A DNA stretch of 64,000 nucleotides from Dechloromonas sp. A34 (GCF_026261605.1 NZ_CP102486.1:2976001-3040000), one strand, 5' to 3'; positions 36,181 through 45,600 are shown, counted from the first letter of the stretch. Program-made: numbers and translations. The notes: generated by a model not told the origin, from the sequence alone.

Positions 36181-36562
36181 TCAGGCGGCGAGGCGTTGTC
36201 TATTGCGTGCCGGGCGTTGCGTGGCTGATGATGCGCCCTTGTTCGTCGGTGGTCGTGGTTGGGGGTTGGCGAAGGCTTGATATTCCGTAATGGCGTCAGG
36301 CACAAAGCGAACCCAAGCCGGATCGATGGGCGGGCAATTGGCGATACTTTCGGTGAAGGTGCCGGCCTTCTTGGCGGCGAAAATCTTCTCCGGAACTCGC
36401 CAGCGAGAAACGTAGTAAGCGAATCGTGGTGAGTCGGCGCGGATGCCAGCCACGGCTAAAACCCAGCGTATCAGATCGATTGCGGTGTTTTGATCTTTGG
36501 AGGTTATGAAATGAACATTTGGCAAGGGCGCGGATTGTCCGCTTTTTTTTGTTCTCTGCAAC
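36181..36562 (-). CDS. Detached C-terminal part of the split helix-turn-helix gene
   Basis: 126 codons from the attachment core to the stop. The sequence includes NVHFITSKDQNTAIDLIRWV, RFAYYVSRWRVPEKIFAAKK, then PPIDPAWVRFVPDAITEY, which looks like a genuine folded domain of unknown family. In the integrated state the frame is also open back into the host to an ATG at 36630, but that start has no ribosome site and adds 17 host-encoded residues. In the circular phage the frame joins exactly to the helix-turn-helix gene at 27337 through the shared NTNYA codons. It is therefore best read as the C-terminal domain of the phage regulator, orphaned in the lysogen, not as an independent gene. Confidence 0.65.
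36530..36550 (+). terminator. Terminator-like hairpin just inside the right attachment site
   Basis: GCGGA-TTG-TCCGC followed by eight T, twelve bases before attR. On the plus strand it would stop phage transcription from entering the host. It lies antisense inside the split regulator's reading frame, where it appears as an A8 tract. Confidence 0.6.
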
Positions 36563-36588
36563 TTCGCATAATTTGTATTATGTAAAAT
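36561..36588 (+). other. Right attachment site (attR), complete dif-like XerCD site
   Basis: XerC arm ACTTCGCATAA, centre TTTGTA, XerD arm TTATGTAAAAT. The first two bases are from the phage; the host version reconstructed from attL has AG there. The site is 28 bp like known dif sites, so it marks the chromosome terminus and should still work for dimer resolution in the lysogen. Confidence 0.9.
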
Positions 36589-36662
36589 TGTAAATTTGGA
36601 AACGCCAATCGGTATTGCCCGAGCAAACATGGGATAGCAATTGGTTAGCGATCAGCCCTGCT

Positions 36663-37274
36663 CTAAATGCTCGGCGCTGGAATCGGCGGATCGAAGTGAT
36701 AGCCCTGGAACAAGTCGAACTGCAGATCCATGCAGCGTTGTGCGCACTGGCTCGAGTCGACTTTCTCGGCCAGGAGTTGCAGCGGAAACTTGCGTAGCGC
36801 CCTGACCAGTTCCTCGAGGTTTTCGTCGTCGAGAGACAGAAGATCCACCTTCACTATGTCGGCGAGGTCGAACAATGGTGTGTACTCGTCCTGGCAATCG
36901 CAGACGTCGTCGAGGGCGAGATGGAAACCGCGGCGCTTCAGTTCGGCACAGCGGCAAATGACGCGCTCGTCGACCTCCACTGTTTCGAGAAGCTCGAGTA
37001 CGACACGCCAGCAAGGCAAGGACTCGATCCGCGAGGAAAACAACATCTCGGCATCGACATTGATGAAACCCGGCAGGCCTCTCAGTACTTGCTGACCATG
37101 CCCGCCGTTGCCGTAGACGAGGTTAATGACTTCATCGGTGGCCAATGCATCGTCGCTTATCTGCGCAGCGATGGCATTGCCACGCCGGTGGAGCAATTCG
37201 AAAGCGGCCACTCGGCATTGCCGGTTACGGATGGGCTGCGGCGAAACGCGGATATCACAACTCTTCATGGACAT
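36663..37274 (-). CDS. Stand-alone divergent EAL-domain protein
   Basis: 203 residues from the ATG at 37274, which has GGAGAAA upstream. The fold resembles the EAL half of YuxH/CdgJ-type EAL-HDOD proteins: FELLHRRG (ELL in place of EAL), NVDAEMLFSS, LALDDV and VKVDLLSL, AEKVDSSQ, then FQGYHFDPP. Several catalytic residues of active phosphodiesterases are replaced, so it is probably a c-di-GMP or protein binder. The HDOD domain normally following is absent; the protein stops shortly after the EAL part, 74 bases from dif. It is transcribed toward the prophage and could drive the orphan frame at the right end. Confidence 0.75.
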   Translation of the reverse strand: MSMKSCDIRVSPQPIRNRQCRVAAFELLHRRGNAIAAQISDDALATDEVINLVYGNGGHGQQVLRGLPGFINVDAEMLFSSRIESLPCWRVVLELLETVEVDERVICRCAELKRRGFHLALDDVCDCQDEYTPLFDLADIVKVDLLSLDDENLEELVRALRKFPLQLLAEKVDSSQCAQRCMDLQFDLFQGYHFDPPIPAPSI

Positions 37275-37836
37275 GATTTCTCCTTTCCTTGACAGGCCAA
37301 ACACCGAATTCATCGGTTGCAAAGCCGTCTTGGCTAGATTTCAAATACAGGAAGTGGGAGGTCCGATCCACGATGCCTTGATCGGGATCAGAGTCCGTGG
37401 TGATGCTGATGAAAAGTGGCAGGAGTCAAAACTATTCTTAGATTTCATGGATGATCTCCGTTGGCATCTGACAATTTGCCAAATATCCCTCCGGCAAGTG
37501 TATCGGGGGGTTGATTTCAGCATAGAAAGCCGGCCGGCAACTTGCTGTCGGAAGCAACTGAAATCGATGTAGGACTGTTCCTGCCCTGCTGACTCAGCCC
37601 GGCAGTTTGCCCGAATGGTGACGGAATCGCCCGACAGAGAATTCGGAATCGTCCGACAAATCGCCAGGCCGGGTTCGCCTAAACTGGAATTGGGCGCTTT
37701 CCGTCTCACTGCTGCGAGGAAATTTGGGAGCGCCGAACAATCGATTTGGAGGCATCTCCATGCAACGCCTCGTCTCGTTTGGCCCCAACCCGCCACCGGC
37801 GACTGTCGGCACGGCTGACCGCCTCATTGTCGGCCG
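37275..37836. other. Non-coding stretch with no supported feature
   Basis: 562 bases between the divergent EAL and AsmA genes. Short open frames exist on both strands but none has a ribosome site with protein-like sequence. It probably holds both promoters; I could not place them. Confidence 0.5.
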
Positions 37837-39852
37837 ATGACAGCGCGACACCGCTTCCTCTGGGCCCTGCCCTTGCTCCTCATCGCTGCCGTCGTGGCAT
37901 GTGAGGCCAGCGGCTGGTTTTTCCTGCGCGCCCCGGCCGAATCCATCCTGACCTCGCAGATGGGGCGCGAGGTCAGGATTACGGCGCCGTTGCGGCTGCA
38001 TTTTCGCCGCACGATCCGCCTTGAACTGGGCGCGCTGTGGATTGCCGCCCCGGCGGAGTTTTCTGTTCCCCACCTGGTCGACGCCCAGGGGCTGAAGCTG
38101 AGCCTGCATTATGCCGATCTGCTTGCGCTACGCCGGCCGACCGAACCATTGCGTCTCGCCGCCCTGGCGGCGGACTATATCGACGTTCGGCTGATTCGCC
38201 TGGCGGACGGTCAGGCAAGCTGGCAATTCGCAAGCGAAACGACGCGTCCGCCGCCCATTGTCGAGCACCTGGGGCTGCAAAGTGGTGAAATCGTTCTGCG
38301 CGACCCCACCCTCACCGCCGACCTCGATGCCCGAATCGGCACCCGGGAAAGCGAAGGTTCTCCGGCCGCCGTCGCCGAGATTTCCGGCCGGCTCAGGGAG
38401 CGTCCCTTGCGCGCCAGCATCACCCTGCCCGACGGGCTGCCGCGCACCCAGCCGGAGGAAGGTGGCGAGCCCATCGCGGCGCAAGGCAAGGCCGACTATG
38501 GCGGGCTGCATCTCGATTTCACGGGGACCGTCGGTGCCGACGACTTTCGCGGAGCGGTGGCCATCAAAGGTCCCTCCCTCAGCGTCCTCGGCCGCCTCTT
38601 CGACACGGTACTGCCCACCACCGCCCCGTTCACCTTGCAGGGCACGGTCGTCAAGGATTCGCCGGTCTGGCAGATAGCGGTAACCAGCGCCCGGGTCGGC
38701 AAGAGCGACCTGGCCGGCAATTTTACCTACGACACGCGCTCGCAACCGCCGCGTCTCGACGGCCGGCTCACCGGCCGTAACTTCGTCCTCGCCGATCTGG
38801 CCCCGGCCTTCGGTACGCGCAATGAAGATGGGGCCGTCGTTAACCCGGCGCGCGGCCGCACCCTGCCCGACCGCCCGCTCGACCTGCCGGCGCTGACTCG
38901 CCTCGACGCCGGTATCGCCATTGATCTCGAGCAGGTCGACTTGGGTTCCGCATTCCGCCAGCCGATCTCCCCGCTCCGCGCCAAGCTGACGCTCGACGGC
39001 GGCCGCATGACCCTGTCCGACATCGATGCCAGCACCGCCCAGGGCCTTCTCGCCGGCACACTGGCGATCGATGCCAGCCCCACCCGGCCGGAGTGGCGCG
39101 CCGACCTCGGCTGGGACGGCGTCCGCCTCGACAATTGGCTCAAGGCCGCCAAATCGGCCCCCGACGATATCCGCCGCCAGGCCACCGACCAGCCGCCGCC
39201 GCCCTGGTTCACCGGCAAGCTGCACGGCCGCACCCAACTCGTCGGCCACGGCCGGTCGACAGCCGAACTTCTGGCTTCCCTCGACGGCCGGACGACCATT
39301 TTCGTGCGCGACGGCAGCCTTTCCCACCTGGCGCTCGAAGCCATGGGGCTCGATGTCGCCCAAGGTCTGGGTTTGCTGCTGCGCGGTGATGACCGGCAGC
39401 CGGTGGAGTGCGCCGTGATCGATCTCGATGCCCGAAGCGGCCGCATGACGCCCCGCGTCGCCATGATCGCGACACCGGTAACGGTGGTCATGATCGACGG
39501 CAACATCGATTTTGTTCAGGAACAACTGGACCTGCGCCTCACCGCCAAGCCCCAGAACGTCTCGCCGCTAACCCTGCGCACGCCATTGCGGGTGCGCGGC
39601 TCCTTCGCCACCCCCAAGCTCTCCGCGGATGCCACCCCGATCGCCGCCCGGGCGGCGGGTGCCCTGGGCCTCGCCCTGCTCAACCCGCTGGCCGCCATCC
39701 TGCCCTTTGTCGACCTGGGTGTGCGTGACGCGGCGACCTGTAGCCAGGCGCTGGCCGGGCAGGTTTCGGGAGCCGACCGCCCTCCCCGCCGCTCGAGCCG
39801 CCCCGTGGAACCACCCGGCGCCAATCGGGATCAAATGAAACAAACTCAGTGA
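37837..39852 (+). CDS. AsmA family protein
   Basis: 671 residues. One N-terminal membrane anchor (FLWALPLLLIAAVVACEASG) followed by a large periplasmic beta-rich body with the AsmA pattern: SQMGREVRITAPLRLHF near the start, LDARIGTRESEG and RPEWRADLGWDGVRLDNWL in the middle, and a C-terminal LTAKPQNVSPLTLRTPLRVR then GSFATPKLSAD. AsmA/TamB-type proteins are linked to outer-membrane assembly and phospholipid transport. It lies seven bases before the Cfa-like gene and is probably co-transcribed, which suits a shared role in envelope lipid homeostasis. Confidence 0.88.
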   Translation: MTARHRFLWALPLLLIAAVVACEASGWFFLRAPAESILTSQMGREVRITAPLRLHFRRTIRLELGALWIAAPAEFSVPHLVDAQGLKLSLHYADLLALRRPTEPLRLAALAADYIDVRLIRLADGQASWQFASETTRPPPIVEHLGLQSGEIVLRDPTLTADLDARIGTRESEGSPAAVAEISGRLRERPLRASITLPDGLPRTQPEEGGEPIAAQGKADYGGLHLDFTGTVGADDFRGAVAIKGPSLSVLGRLFDTVLPTTAPFTLQGTVVKDSPVWQIAVTSARVGKSDLAGNFTYDTRSQPPRLDGRLTGRNFVLADLAPAFGTRNEDGAVVNPARGRTLPDRPLDLPALTRLDAGIAIDLEQVDLGSAFRQPISPLRAKLTLDGGRMTLSDIDASTAQGLLAGTLAIDASPTRPEWRADLGWDGVRLDNWLKAAKSAPDDIRRQATDQPPPPWFTGKLHGRTQLVGHGRSTAELLASLDGRTTIFVRDGSLSHLALEAMGLDVAQGLGLLLRGDDRQPVECAVIDLDARSGRMTPRVAMIATPVTVVMIDGNIDFVQEQLDLRLTAKPQNVSPLTLRTPLRVRGSFATPKLSADATPIAARAAGALGLALLNPLAAILPFVDLGVRDAATCSQALAGQVSGADRPPRRSSRPVEPPGANRDQMKQTQ

Positions 39853-39859
39853 GGCTCGT

Positions 39860-41170
39860 ATGCAAGCGAAAATCACACGCAGAGATCATCCTGGCAACCT
39901 CTCCGGCGAACGCTGGCGGTCGGCTGCCAGCTTGCAGCAGCCGGTGTCCGGCCAGACGGCTTTTGCGCCGCCCGGCCCGGTTTGTCCGGGAACGAGCCGC
40001 ACCCCCCGGCGCCCGGCCGGCGCCGCCCGCGCCGGCTCTGTTTCGCGGGACGTGGCGGCCTTCGCGTCATTGCTGGCCGAGGCGGATATCCGTATCGACG
40101 GCGACCGGCCCTGGGACATCCAACTCCATTATCCGCAGGCGGCCCAACGCATCCTGGCGCGCGGCAGTCTCGGCTTGGGCGAGAGCTACATGGAGGGCTG
40201 GTGGGATTGCCCCCGGCTCGACGAGTTCATCGCCCGCCTGCTGTCCGCCCGGCTCGACGAAAAGGCCGGCGCCGCCCTGCGCGTGCTGCAGGTCGTGCGG
40301 GCACGCCTATTCAATCTGCAGAGCCTGCGTCGGGCCTGGCGGGTCGGCGAGGTGCACTACGATATCGGCAACGATTTCTTCGCCGCCATGCTCGACGGCC
40401 ACATGGCTTACACCTGCGGCTACTGGGCCGACGCGGCAACGTTGGACGAGGCGCAGACCGCCAAGCTCGACCTGATCTGCCGCAAGCTCGGCCTGCGTCC
40501 CGGCATGCGCCTGCTCGACATCGGTTGCGGCTGGGGGAGCCTGATGCGCTATGCCGCCGAGCATTACGGCGCAAGCTGCGTCGGGATCACGATTTCGCGC
40601 GCCCAGGCGGAACTCGGGCGGCAGCGCTGCGCCGGACTGCCGGTCGAGTTCCAGTTGATCGATTATCGAGACTTCGGCCGCGATGGCGGCCAGCACGGCC
40701 AATTCGACTGCGTCGCCTCGATCGGCATGTTCGAGCACGTCGGCAACAAGAACCATCGCCCCTTCTTTGCCGTCGCCCGGCGCTGCCTGCGGGATGATGG
40801 CCTGTTCCTGCTGCACACGATCGGGAAAAACCAGCGTAGCACCCCGGCCGAACCGTGGATCGACCGCTATATCTTTCCCAACGCCGACCTGCCCTCGCTC
40901 GGCCAGATTGCCGACGCCTCGGAAGAATGCTTCGTCATCGAGGATGTCCACAACTTCGGCGCCGACTACGACCGCACGCTGATGGCCTGGAACGAGCGTT
41001 TCGAAGCGGCCTGGCCCCGGTTCGCCGAACATCGCGGCGAGCGCTTCCGGCGCATGTGGCGCTATTACCTGCTCGCCTGCGCCGGATCGTTCCGCGCCCG
41101 CACCAATCAACTCTGGCAGATCGTGCTCTCGCCGAGCGGCGTCGAGGGGGGTTATCGGCGCATGGTCTGA
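39860..41170 (+). CDS. cfa: Cyclopropane-fatty-acyl-phospholipid synthase-like methyltransferase
   Basis: 436 residues. The first ~50 are Pro/Arg-rich and probably not conserved. Then come the CFA-synthase features: GSLGLGESYMEGWWDCPRLD, VHYDIGNDFFAAMLDGHMAY, TCGYW, the SAM-binding LLDIGCGWGSLMRYAAEHYG, IGMFEHVGNKN, and YIFPNADLPSLGQI. The enzyme adds a methylene bridge from S-adenosylmethionine across double bonds of membrane phospholipids, typically in stationary phase or under stress. The gene follows the AsmA gene directly. The intergenic stretch after it (41171-41422) has a small hairpin at 41251 but no other feature. Confidence 0.9.
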   Translation: MQAKITRRDHPGNLSGERWRSAASLQQPVSGQTAFAPPGPVCPGTSRTPRRPAGAARAGSVSRDVAAFASLLAEADIRIDGDRPWDIQLHYPQAAQRILARGSLGLGESYMEGWWDCPRLDEFIARLLSARLDEKAGAALRVLQVVRARLFNLQSLRRAWRVGEVHYDIGNDFFAAMLDGHMAYTCGYWADAATLDEAQTAKLDLICRKLGLRPGMRLLDIGCGWGSLMRYAAEHYGASCVGITISRAQAELGRQRCAGLPVEFQLIDYRDFGRDGGQHGQFDCVASIGMFEHVGNKNHRPFFAVARRCLRDDGLFLLHTIGKNQRSTPAEPWIDRYIFPNADLPSLGQIADASEECFVIEDVHNFGADYDRTLMAWNERFEAAWPRFAEHRGERFRRMWRYYLLACAGSFRARTNQLWQIVLSPSGVEGGYRRMV

Positions 41171-41422
41171 GTGCTCCATACCGGAGGCTTGCCGGTGTGC
41201 ATTCTTGCTAGCTTGAGCGCACAGGCTCACTGTCGTTGACCAACAGAGCCACCCAGTTTCCCCCTGCTGGGTGACTAGCAGAAACGTGCCCGCTGCTATC
41301 CTTCAGGCCATCACAGGCTGAGTGGCCGGCAACCGATTACAACTGCCGTTCCAGACGAATGCTTACTGCCGAGTTGCAGGCATTGGCTGTCAGGCAGCTT
41401 GTTGACCAGCATCGCGATCATC

Positions 41423-42694
41423 TCAGCCGCCGGCCCTGGTGCCCTCGGTTGCATCGTAGATCCGCCGGAAGACGCGGTTGCCGAGTCCGTGGCGGGCGAG
41501 CAGGAACATCGCGGCATTCCAGGACTGTCCCGGCATGCCTTCGGGCCGGCCGCTGCGGCCGTGGAACCACTCGGTGAATCGCCAGCCGTTGGCCGCATTG
41601 GCCCGCGCCAGCCCGGCCAGTTCCTGCGCTGCCTGCGCTTGCCGGCCGACGGCTGCCAGCGCCAGGACCCAGAAGCCGCCGACGAAAGGCCAGATGCCGC
41701 CGTTGTGATAGCAGTATTCGAGATTCTGGCGGTGGCGGCCCATGTAGGTCCGCCAGAATGGATCGCACTGGCTGATCGGCGTGCAGGTGACGCGCACCGG
41801 GAAGGCGGCGCCGACCTGGTTACGCTGGATGCAGGCCAGGATACGACTGGTGCGGTACTCGTCGGCCAGACCGAACAAGGTCGCCAGCAAGTTCCCGAAG
41901 ACATCGCCCTCCTCGCCCCAGTAACCGAGATTGACGAAGCTCAGGTACATCTCCTTATTGATCGGTTTGCGCCGGGCGTAATGGATCAACAGGCGCAGGC
42001 GCTTGTAGTCGGCGCGGTCCAGACCGAAGGGATGAAAGAGGTAATTGAAGTGTTCGCCGGTTTCGCCGACATGGGGCAGCCGGTAGAGTCCCTTGACGTA
42101 GTACCAGAGGGCGTTGCTGTAGAGCACGAAGCCCGAGCGCGGCATGATGTCGGCCCAGTCGCTGGCTTCGTTCTGCTGGAGCAGGAAGATCTGCTGATGC
42201 TCCTGGCACGAAAGCCAGCCGAGAGCCCGTCCGATCGGGTCGCGCAGGCGCCGATCCAGTCCCGGGACGCGGCGTGCGAGATGGGCGATGGCTATCAGCC
42301 ACCACAGGGTGGCGTCGATACAGCCGAGATACCAGAAATCGGCACTGTTCGCCTCGGCATCGACATATTTCGGAATTTGCCCGTTGGCCGCCTGCTGGGC
42401 GCTCAGGGCCAGCAGGCTGCGCTCGGCGCCGGCGATCAGTTCGCCGTCGCCGCAGTGGGCGGCGGCGATGGCGCAGATCGCCGCATCGCGCCCGAAAACC
42501 CGGTCGTAGCCGCGCTGCCGGGCATCGCTGCCGGGCGTCGCCGCGCGAAAACCCTGCGGCCCGAGATTGGCGTGCAGCAGAGCGATGGCCCGCGCGGTGC
42601 ACTCGGCGATCAGCGCCTCGCCATCGCGCGCCGAAGATGGCGGGAATCCGGGGCCACCGCCGGCCGGCACACCGTCCATTTCACTCGGTTTCAT
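41423..42694 (-). CDS. GH100/amylo-alpha-glucosidase-like glycoside hydrolase
   Basis: 423 residues from the ATG at 42694, overlapping the treY stop as ATGA. An (alpha/alpha)6-barrel pattern: YDRVFGRDAAICAIAAAH, SADFWYLGCIDATLWWLIAI, ASDWADIMPRSGFVLYSNAL, CYHNGGIWPFVGGFWVLALA and WFHGRSGRPEGMPGQSWNAA. YHNGGxWP and the final PGQSW resemble GH100 invertases and also bacterial glycogen-debranching glucosidases. Its place at the end of the glycogen/trehalose operon favours an alpha-glucan substrate, but sucrose cannot be excluded. It is the last gene of the long reverse-strand operon. Confidence 0.75.
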   Translation of the reverse strand: MKPSEMDGVPAGGGPGFPPSSARDGEALIAECTARAIALLHANLGPQGFRAATPGSDARQRGYDRVFGRDAAICAIAAAHCGDGELIAGAERSLLALSAQQAANGQIPKYVDAEANSADFWYLGCIDATLWWLIAIAHLARRVPGLDRRLRDPIGRALGWLSCQEHQQIFLLQQNEASDWADIMPRSGFVLYSNALWYYVKGLYRLPHVGETGEHFNYLFHPFGLDRADYKRLRLLIHYARRKPINKEMYLSFVNLGYWGEEGDVFGNLLATLFGLADEYRTSRILACIQRNQVGAAFPVRVTCTPISQCDPFWRTYMGRHRQNLEYCYHNGGIWPFVGGFWVLALAAVGRQAQAAQELAGLARANAANGWRFTEWFHGRSGRPEGMPGQSWNAAMFLLARHGLGNRVFRRIYDATEGTRAGG

Positions 42695-45600
42695 ATCTCC
42701 CCCGCTTCCGGCAAGGCATCCGGGCCGCTGGCCAGCAAGGCCACCGGAAAATACTCGAGCAGGCGATCGAGCGCCAGGGCTTCTGGTGCCCCACTCCCCG
42801 CCCCGCCGGCCGGCCGCCAGACCTGGCCGGTCAGGACATTGAACCACGGCTGTCCGGCCAGCGGGGACGGCAATTCGATCCGCGTGTCGCCCCATGCCGC
42901 CCGTCCCTCTGGGGCCGTGCCCCGCCCGCCCTGGCGTTTGAGATCGAGTCGCGGCACCACCGTGATGACCGCCCGCTCGCCCAGGCGCCGGGCATAGGCG
43001 CAGACATGGGCGGCATCGCGACCGCCGGCCGGCAGCGGCAGATAGTCGCCGTCGCGGAACACCTCGGACCAACGCCGACGCCATTGCAGCGTGCACCAGA
43101 TCATGTAGAGCTTGAGGCGACCGTCGGCCATCTCCGCCGCCAGTTCGCGCAGCGCCGGCCCCCAGCCCGCCGCCGGGGCGCCGGGGCGCGCGCTCCTCAG
43201 CTCCCGGAGTTCGGCCAGCCAACGCTCCCGCCAGGCAAAATCGACCGGCCGCCGGTTGTCCGGGTCCACCAGGTTGAACTGCCATAGCTCGTCGCCCTGG
43301 TAGATGTCCGGCACGCCCGGCGAGGTCAGCCTGACCAGGGTCTGGGCCAGGCCATTCAGCAGCCCGAAATGCGCCAGGCGGCGCGCCGCCGGCCCGAAGT
43401 CGGCAAGGAACAGGTTGTTCGCCCCGGGCGCCAGCAGGCCATCGACGAAGGCGCTGAGGGCGGCCTCATATTCGTCATTGATGTTGATCCAACTGCTCTG
43501 TTCCTTGGCTTCGCGCACTGCCTTCAACAGGTAGCAGCCGATGCGCTGCCGGTAGTCGGCCAGTGCCGCGTCGCTCATCTCGTGCAGCGGCCAGGTGCCG
43601 AACAGGGTCTGGTAGATCAGGTACTCGTCGTTGCGCGAAGGCGCCGGCTGGCCCTCCACCACGCGTTTCTTGCTGCGGTTGAGGCGCCGCCAGCGGTTCA
43701 GGGCGACTTTCCAGGCGGCGGGAATCTCGGAGAGGACATCGATGCGCGCGCGCACATCCGCGGAGCGTTTGCTGTCGTGGGTCGAGGCGGCCAGCATGGT
43801 GTACGGCCAGCGCTGCGCCCGCGCCCGGCTGAGGGCATGGAAGGCCGCCACGGTGATGCCGAAACGGCGCGGGTCGCCGCCGACATCGTTGAGCGAGACG
43901 AGCCGGTGATAGCGATAGAAGCCCGTGTCCTCCATACCCTTGGCCATGACTGGCGCCGTGTATTGCTGGAATTTCATGGCGAAGGTCCACACCCGCTGCC
44001 GGTAGGCGTCGCTGCCGTCGCCGGCGATGTCGCCGCTGAGGACGGCACGGACAAAATCGAAGACGCTGATGTCGGCCGCCGGGCTGCGCCGCTTGGCGAC
44101 GGCCACGGCCCGCTCGATCAGGCGACGGTCCTGGGTGCCGAGCTGGCCGGCGGCGAAATAGCTGCGATAGACCGGGAAACAGGCCACTACCTCGGCCAGT
44201 GCCGCGCGCAGGCCGTTCAACGTGAAATCGCAGGTGTGGCGGCTGGCCGCCGCAATGCGCGACAGCTGGCTGGCGAGGACATTGAGCTCGCCCTGCAGCG
44301 ACCAGCGGATGATCAGTTTCTTCGCGTCATGCACCAGTTCGTCGAATTCTGTCCGGCGGCCGGTGAATTCGGCATAGATCCGGCTCATGCGTTGCTCCGC
44401 CGCGGCATCGACGAAGAGGCCATTGACCTGGTTGGCGAAGCGGTAGCCGGTATCCCCGTGGATGGGCCACTCTTCGGCCAGCCGCTCGCCCTCGGCGAGA
44501 ATTTTTTCGATCACCAGGTAGAGCGGCAGTTGGCGCCGCCGCCGGGGCGTCGCGCCAGTGCCTTCGCGGGCGCCGGCTGCGGCCTGCAGGTGGCGGAAAT
44601 AGCGGGCCGGGTCGTAGAGCCCGTCGGCATGATCGATGCGCAACCCCTGCACCAGTCCTTCGTCCACCAGCGACAGTACCAGGCGGTGACAGTCGGCGAA
44701 GACCTCGGGATTCTCCATGCACACGGCGGCCAGGTCGTTCTGGTCGAAAAAGCGGCGGTAGTTGATCTCGTCGGCGGCGACGCGCCAGTAGGCCAGGCGG
44801 TAGGCCTGCGCCTTGATCAGGGCGTGCAGCGCATCGAAACGCTCGCCGTTGTCTGGCGCCGCCGCATCGTCGTCCGGCCCGGCGCCGCCGTTCAGGGCGG
44901 CGACGTTGGCCGCGAGATGCGCGGCAATCGCCGGCGCGGCGCTACAAAGAGCGGCCAGGTGACGCTTGTGCACCTCCTTGTCGCGCTGCCGTTCGGCGAT
45001 CCTCTCCGGCCTCGTATCGCCGCGCTCCGGCAAGTGGCCGAAAGCGGTCGCCAGGCTCTGCAGTTCGAGCAGACTTTCGTCGCCGGCGCCCAGGGTGGCG
45101 CCCAGGAGGTCGAAGCGGTCCGCGATGATTCGCCCATAGCCGGCCGGATCGATGGGCAGCCGATGGGCGTAGTAGTGGAGGCTGAATTCGCCGCGCCCGG
45201 CATCGAAAGCCAGGCTCAGTTCGCCACGCCCGAGGACCGTGCCGTAGTGTTCGCCGAGGATGGGCAGCAGGACCTTGCCCTGCAGCTCCGGGTTCAGGGG
45301 TTGCCAGTCGATGTCGAAATAGTCGGCGTGGGCTGCCGCCGGGCCATTTTCCAGCACGTCCAGCCACCAGGCGTTGTCGGCGCCCATGACCCCCATGTGG
45401 TTGGGCACGAAGTCGAGAATCAGGCCCATGCCATGGTCCCGCAGGGTCGCCGCGAAATGCCGGAATTCCCCGGCCGTGCCGATTTCCGGATTGAAGGCGT
45501 TGTAGTCGACGATGTCGTAGCCGTGCGTGCTGCCCGGCCGAGCCTTCAGGCAGGGCGAGAGGTAGCAGTGGCTGATGCCGAGTTCGGCCAGGTAGGGCAC

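Larger units (their letters stand above)
27057..36579 (+). mobile_element. 9.5-kb prophage integrated at the chromosomal dif site
   Basis: A perfect 17-bp direct repeat (TTCGCATAATTTGTATT) begins at 27057 and at 36563, giving a unit of 9506 bp. The right copy continues into a full XerD arm (TTATGTAAAAT); the left copy carries the host-side XerC arm (AGTTCGCATAA). Joining the two outer flanks recreates a canonical dif. The element encodes a helix-turn-helix protein, an M15 endolysin, an HUH replication protein, small membrane proteins, duplicated structural genes and an HU-like protein. No integrase, terminase, portal, tail gene or Walker A protein is present, so integration must use host XerCD. 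Known relatives in strategy are the dif-integrating elements (IMEX), mostly inoviruses, but the gene content here is different. Confidence 0.9.

Noticed and set aside
27057..36579. Filamentous phage (inovirus)
   Set aside because: dif integration and size fit, but there is no Zot/pI ATPase, no pVIII-like coat gene with signal peptide, and an endolysin is present, which inoviruses do not need.
27055..36588. tRNA-gene attachment site
   Set aside because: No tRNA sequence at either end; the core matches dif arms.
36181..36630. Independent 149-residue gene at the prophage right end
   Set aside because: Its only ATG lies in host DNA without a ribosome site, and the frame continues exactly into the helix-turn-helix gene across the attachment core.
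37594..38109. Reverse-strand open frame overlapping the AsmA gene start
   Set aside because: Antisense, low-complexity composition, no ribosome site.
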